DNA of 7,562 nt from JAKACA01 sp050010115. GTDB lineage: Bacteria > Actinomycetota > Acidimicrobiia > Acidimicrobiales > Bog-793. Of the stretch, positions 4,297 to 7,562 are shown piece by piece. Each line of letters begins with the position of its first letter. Positions within the stretch are counted from its first letter, which is position 1. Below the pieces are notes generated by a model. It ran no database searches, was not told where the DNA came from, and saw only the letters and a list, made by a program, of their open reading frames with translations. Position numbers and translations under genes: made by a program. Where the stretch lies: assembly GCA_050010115.1 (NCBI GenBank), contig JBEKLQ010000142.1:1-7562 (forward strand), in the 5' to 3' direction.

Positions 4297-7085
4297 GGCT
4301 CCTCCTCTCCGGGCAGGGGACCGCCCGGCGAGCTTGCCTGTTGCGGCCTGGCGTCGCGTGCCCGATGTCTTGCGCGAAGGAGGGCTTTTCGGGTCTCCTC
4401 CGCCATGAGCAACAGCGCTCCCATCGCAACGAGCACGAGCCAGTCGCTGAGCCTGAGTGGCGCCGTATTGAACACCGACTGCAGAACCGGCACGTAGCTG
4501 ACGCACGAGACGAAAGCGATCCCGAAGAACCCCGCAAACACGAGTGGCTTGTTGGAGAAGATGCCGATGCGCAGGATGCTCTGCTCCTCGGTGCGAACCG
4601 CGAAGCTGTTGAAGAACTGGCTGACGACAATCCCGGCCTGAGTCATGGTGAGCGCCTCTCGATAGATGGGGTTGGTCCGTGTGAATGCGCTGAACGGGAT
4701 GTGCGCGGTATGGATGCGCCAGAAGAACGCGGCCACGACGCCAGCCGATTGGATCGATCCGAGGAAGCAGAATCGCTTCACGACGGCCCAGTTGAACAAG
4801 TGCTCGCTCGACGGCCTGGGTGGCCGTGACATCGTGCCCGGCTCGGATCGCTCGGTTCCGAGGGCAAGAGCCGGCATGACGTCGGAGCCGAGGTCGATCG
4901 CGAGGACCTGAAGCGCGCTGAGAGGCACCAGAGGAAACCCTACGAACACCGCCGCGAGAATCGGTGCGAGCTCGGCGAGGTTGTGGCTGAAGAGGTAGAT
5001 CAGGAACTTTCGGATGTTGGCGTAGACGCCGCGGCCGAGTTCGACGGCTGCGGCGATGGAGGCGAACGAGTCGTCGAGCAGGATCATGACCGAAGCGGCC
5101 CGTGCGACGTCGGTGCCGCCCTCGCCCATCGACACCCCGATGCTCGCCCGTTTGAGCGCCGGAGCGTCGTTGACGCCGTCTCCAGTGACGGCGACCACCG
5201 CCCCCCGCTCTTCGAGCGCGGCGACGATGCGCATCTTGTGCTCCGGCGTCGCACGCGCGAACAGCAGCTGTTCGCCCTCCAAGGTCGCCTTCGCGAGCTC
5301 CTCGTTACTCATCGCGTCGAGTTCGCTGCCGCTCAGGATCCTCACGGGGCCGTCGCCGACGATGCCGACCCGCCGAGCGATGGCCTCGGCCGTAAGCCCG
5401 TAGTCGCCGGTGATCATGTAGATGAGGATTCCTGCCCGCCGACATGCGCCCACGGCGTCTACGACCTCGGTCCTCGGCGGGTCCGACATGGCGACGAGGC
5501 CGAGCAGCGTCAGCTCGCGCTCGGCGTCGGAGACCCTCGGATGACCGGTCGCGAGCTCCCGGGTTGCCACCGCCAGCACCCGGAGCCCCTGGGCTGCCAT
5601 CATGTCGTTCGCTGCGGACATCCGCGCCCGTGACGTATCGTCGAGCGTCACATCGTGAGCCTCCCAACGGACAGCGACGCAGCGCTCGAGCACGGCTTGG
5701 GGTGATCCCTTGACGCAAGCCTCGTACGATCCGTCCCCGAGCCGGTGCACGGTGGTCATCAGCTTCCGGTCGGCGTCGAAGGGGAACGTGGCGACCCGAG
5801 GCGTGCGTGCCGCTTCTGCGGCCAGATCAACGCCGGCCTTGGCGGCGGCGACGAGGATTGCCCCCTCGGTCGTGTCGCCCAACACTCTCCAACCCAGGCG
5901 GCGCTCCGGGTCAGGTCGCAAGAGGCGAGCATCGGCGCAGAGGCCGCCGACCCTCAGGAGATCGGCGACGCCGTCAGCTTCCTCAACCTCTCCTTCGGGT
6001 CCGTAGCCGACGCCGGTCACGCCGTGGGACCGGCCGGACTCCCACACGACCTGGACGGTCATCTCAGCCTTGGTCAAGGTACCGGTCTTGTCAGTGCAGA
6101 TGACAGTGGTCGACCCGAGAGCCTCGACCGCGGTGAGCCGCTTGATCAGGGCATTGCGACGCGCCATCCGGCGCACGGCCACAGCGAGCGACACCGACAT
6201 CGTGGCCGGTAGCCCCTCGGGCACGAGCGCCACCATGACGCCGAGGGCGAAGACGAACGACCCGACCACGGAGTGGCTGACGAGGGCACGCAGGGCGAAC
6301 AGGCTGGCTCCCGCCGCGATCGCGACCGCGGCGACCCGTCTCGCCATCACTGTCACTTCGCGCTGGAGGGGGCTGTCTTCCTGCGGCATCTCGGCCGTAA
6401 GGCGATAGATGCGCCCGAATTCCGTCGCGAGGCCGGTCGCGAACACGACAGCCCTGCCCCCACCGTTGACGACGGACGTGCCCATGAACACGCAGTTGCG
6501 AGCGTCGGATATCGGTGTCTCCGGCACTGCTTCGGAGATCCTCGGCGTGGGACGACTCTCTCCGGTGAGGGCCGCCATCTCGACCAACAGGTCGTGCACC
6601 TCGATCAGACGGCAATCGGCCGAGATGGCATCTCCCGCATCCAGCACCACGAGGTCGCCTGGGACGAGGTCGGCGGCGGCGATCTCTGTCAGCTCGCCGT
6701 CGCGGATGACGCGCGCCGTGGACGGCACCAAGGCTTGCAACGCTTCGGCCGTTCGTTCCGCCGCGTGCTCCTGCGCGAAGCCGATGGCTGCGTTCAGGAC
6801 GACGACGCCGAGAATTCCGATCGCGAGCTCGAGGTTGGCGGGGTCCCGAGGAGTGCTCAAGGCGTAAGCAAAGAAGGTGATGGCGGAGGCGACCATCAGC
6901 ACGATCGCGAACATGTTGGAGAACTGTGACCCGAACTCGGCGAGGACTGATCGGCTGTGCGCCGTAGGGAGTTGGTTGGCACCGACCTCGTCCACTCGCT
7001 TGGCTGCCTCGCCTGCGGACAGGCCTCGGGGCGAGCTCTTCAGCTCGGCGAGGACCTGTTGTGGTTCCAGCGACGGCACCTGCAT
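4284..7085 (-). CDS. P2-type cation-transporting ATPase
   Basis: A 933-residue integral membrane pump with the complete P-type layout. It has a Cation_ATPase_N domain (about 5-70), M1-M2 (about 54-105), actuator TGES (174-177), M3-M4 with PEGLP (289-293), phosphorylation site DKTGT with Asp332, nucleotide-binding KGSP (459-462), MITGD (557-561), hinge TGDGVND (634-640) and six C-terminal helices (about 693-895). PEGLP and the length place it in the P2 group (Ca2+, Na+/K+, H+/K+), not the heavy-metal P1B or KdpB groups. M5 reads HNLAELAP (Asn702, Glu705) and M6 IDLGSDVMPA (Asp731, Asp735), closest to the Na+/K+-ATPase pattern. Substrate may be K+/Na+, but Ca2+ or Mg2+ is not excluded. The start is ATG 7085: the frame runs back to 7184, but that is tRNA-Pro sequence. 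The ribosome binding site is weak (GGGACG). It is the first gene of an overlapped unit with two RCK proteins. Confidence 0.95.
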   Translation of the reverse strand: MQVPSLEPQQVLAELKSSPRGLSAGEAAKRVDEVGANQLPTAHSRSVLAEFGSQFSNMFAIVLMVASAITFFAYALSTPRDPANLELAIGILGVVVLNAAIGFAQEHAAERTAEALQALVPSTARVIRDGELTEIAAADLVPGDLVVLDAGDAISADCRLIEVHDLLVEMAALTGESRPTPRISEAVPETPISDARNCVFMGTSVVNGGGRAVVFATGLATEFGRIYRLTAEMPQEDSPLQREVTVMARRVAAVAIAAGASLFALRALVSHSVVGSFVFALGVMVALVPEGLPATMSVSLAVAVRRMARRNALIKRLTAVEALGSTTVICTDKTGTLTKAEMTVQVVWESGRSHGVTGVGYGPEGEVEEADGVADLLRVGGLCADARLLRPDPERRLGWRVLGDTTEGAILVAAAKAGVDLAAEAARTPRVATFPFDADRKLMTTVHRLGDGSYEACVKGSPQAVLERCVAVRWEAHDVTLDDTSRARMSAANDMMAAQGLRVLAVATRELATGHPRVSDAERELTLLGLVAMSDPPRTEVVDAVGACRRAGILIYMITGDYGLTAEAIARRVGIVGDGPVRILSGSELDAMSNEELAKATLEGEQLLFARATPEHKMRIVAALEERGAVVAVTGDGVNDAPALKRASIGVSMGEGGTDVARAASVMILLDDSFASIAAAVELGRGVYANIRKFLIYLFSHNLAELAPILAAVFVGFPLVPLSALQVLAIDLGSDVMPALALGTERSEPGTMSRPPRPSSEHLFNWAVVKRFCFLGSIQSAGVVAAFFWRIHTAHIPFSAFTRTNPIYREALTMTQAGIVVSQFFNSFAVRTEEQSILRIGIFSNKPLVFAGFFGIAFVSCVSYVPVLQSVFNTAPLRLSDWLVLVAMGALLLMAEETRKALLRARHRARDARPQQASSPGGPLPGEEEPCKL

Positions 7086-7094
7086 CGTCCCAAT

Positions 7095-7108
7095 GCTCTC
7101 GCGAGAGC
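7095..7108. promoter_or_regulatory. 14-bp perfect palindrome in the ATPase leader
   Basis: GCTCTCGCGAGAGC is perfectly palindromic and sits 10-23 bases upstream of the ATPase ATG, just before its weak ribosome binding site. It could be a dimeric repressor operator or, in RNA, a 5-bp hairpin with a CGCG loop near the translation start. No T-run follows, so it is unlikely to be a terminator for the upstream tRNA-Pro. Confidence 0.4.
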
Positions 7109-7140
7109 GGTCTCCGATGTCGAGCGGTAGCACTGTGGTG

Positions 7141-7217
7141 TGGTCGGGGAGGGGGGATTCGAACCCCCGGCCTCCTGCTCCCAAAGCAGGCGCGCTGCCA
7201 AGCTGCGCTACTCCCCG
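7141..7217 (-). tRNA. tRNA-Pro(UGG), CCA encoded
   Basis: On the minus strand this is a canonical cloverleaf. The acceptor is CGGGGAG/CTCCCCG, the D-stem GCGC/GCGC with loop AGCTTGGCA, and the anticodon stem CCTGC/GCAGG with loop TTTGGGA, giving anticodon UGG (proline). The variable loop is AGGCC and the T-arm GGGGG-TTCGAAT-CCCCC. The discriminator is A at 7144, and the 3' CCA is encoded at 7143-7141, unlike the tRNA-Gly in this window. The first C is unpaired-type C1-G72, normal for bacterial tRNA-Pro. The ATPase start lies 56 bases downstream on the same strand. Confidence 0.96.
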
Positions 7218-7283
7218 GCTGAGGAACGCGACTCTAGATGAAGCTCGGCCGTCGGCAGGGCGTTCGGGTGGGACAAGTTCTTC

Positions 7284-7312
7284 TTGCGTTCGGCGCGTCG
7301 ATGAGCTTTACT
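7284..7312 (+). promoter_or_regulatory. Possible promoter of the secreted-protein gene
   Basis: TTGCGT at 7284-7289 and TTTACT at 7307-7312 are separated by 17 bases, a good fit for a housekeeping sigma -35/-10 pair. The stretch is locally AT-richer than its surroundings and lies about 60 bases before the GTG at 7370. The match is by eye only. Confidence 0.3.
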
Positions 7313-7369
7313 TTGTGCTGGCAGGAGCTGGCGGGGCACCGCTTCGCCACCAAAGAAGGGGGCAGTTGA

Positions 7370-7562
7370 GTGAAAAGACACATTAGAACAGCGGTTGCGG
7401 CCGTCTCGGTGCTGGGGATGTCAGCGATGGCGCTGACCGGTACGGCCTCCGGCGCCTCTGGCGCCGTCACCCACAAAGCTGCGGCGGTCGTGGGCCACGT
7501 GATACCCAGCGCCAACGTAAAGGCCACGCTCGCCTACTGGACTCCGGCACGCATGCGGTCGG
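7370..7562 (+). CDS. Secreted protein, N-terminal part (possible extracellular peptidase)
   Basis: GTG at 7370, with GAAGGGGG at 7355-7362 seven bases upstream, opens a frame that is uninterrupted to the window end (64 codons visible). The product begins MKRHIRTAVAAVSVLGMSAM, a classic Sec signal peptide: a basic n-region, a hydrophobic core and a small-residue stretch ALTGTASGASGA with possible cleavage near residues 27-32. After a polar, Ala/Val-rich propeptide-like segment comes LAYWTPARMRS (about residues 54-64). A W-T-x-x-R-M motif of this kind precedes the catalytic domain in several actinobacterial secreted trypsin/V8-like proteases. That suggests, but does not prove, an exported serine protease; the catalytic region is outside the window. 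It is transcribed divergently from tRNA-Pro and the ATPase unit. Confidence 0.75.
   Translation, partial: MKRHIRTAVAAVSVLGMSAMALTGTASGASGAVTHKAAAVVGHVIPSANVKATLAYWTPARMRS

Noticed and set aside
3736..4497. A 253-codon plus-strand frame opposite the full-length RCK gene
   Set aside because: It is antisense to a clear TrkA protein, its composition is that of a shadow frame, and it has no ribosome binding site.
4983..5633. Plus-strand frame of 216 codons (and a similar one at 6273-6929) opposite the P-type ATPase
   Set aside because: Both lie antisense to the conserved ATPase core, are Asp/Glu/His/Arg-rich, and match no known family.
7086..7184. Upstream extension of the ATPase start through MGAGGRGFESPLPDH
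   Set aside because: Those codons are translated tRNA-Pro sequence (the GFESP pattern is a common tRNA artefact), and the family N-terminus begins at ATG 7085.

Overview
The window is GC-rich DNA with GTG starts, strong purine-rich ribosome binding sites and actinobacterial-type genes: a FadD35/ACSF2-like acyl-CoA synthetase, paired TrkA/RCK proteins and a secreted protein with a YWTPARM-type N-terminal region. It most likely comes from the chromosome of a high-GC actinobacterium, possibly uncultured. I cannot name a genus from sequence alone.

Region 1 (1-469) looks like mobile-element debris beside a tRNA gene. The first 145 bases hold five copies of a 10-bp motif (TCGGCWTAAY) in both orientations and end in a perfect 26-bp palindrome. 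Directly against that palindrome begins the catalytic C-terminus of a tyrosine recombinase, which has lost everything upstream of its HDLRHT box. This fragment reads toward, and on into, the 3' end of an oppositely oriented tRNA-Gly(UCC), a typical integration target.

Region 2 (470-1558) is a gene-poor kilobase with decayed or very small ORFs. It holds a possible two-helix membrane peptide with a stop in codon 3 of its best start, a 15-bp direct repeat that is a complete ribosome binding site plus start codon at both copies, and a truncated aminoglycoside-type nucleotidyltransferase fragment on the minus strand.

Region 3 (1559-3208, plus strand) is one intact acyl-CoA synthetase, expected to activate fatty or related carboxylic acids to CoA thioesters.

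Region 4 (7085 down to 3248, minus strand, convergent with region 3) is a tightly overlapped three-gene unit: a P2-type cation-transporting ATPase of 933 aa, a full-length TrkA/RCK protein (13-base overlap) and a second, short RCK-N-only protein (1-base overlap). RCK proteins bind NAD(H) or nucleotides and normally gate K+ channels or transporters. Here no channel is encoded with them and the ATPase takes that place, so the unit may be a ligand-regulated cation pump. A tRNA-Pro(UGG) lies just upstream on the same strand.

Region 5 (7218-7562) is a divergent intergenic stretch followed by the start of a secreted protein that runs off the window.
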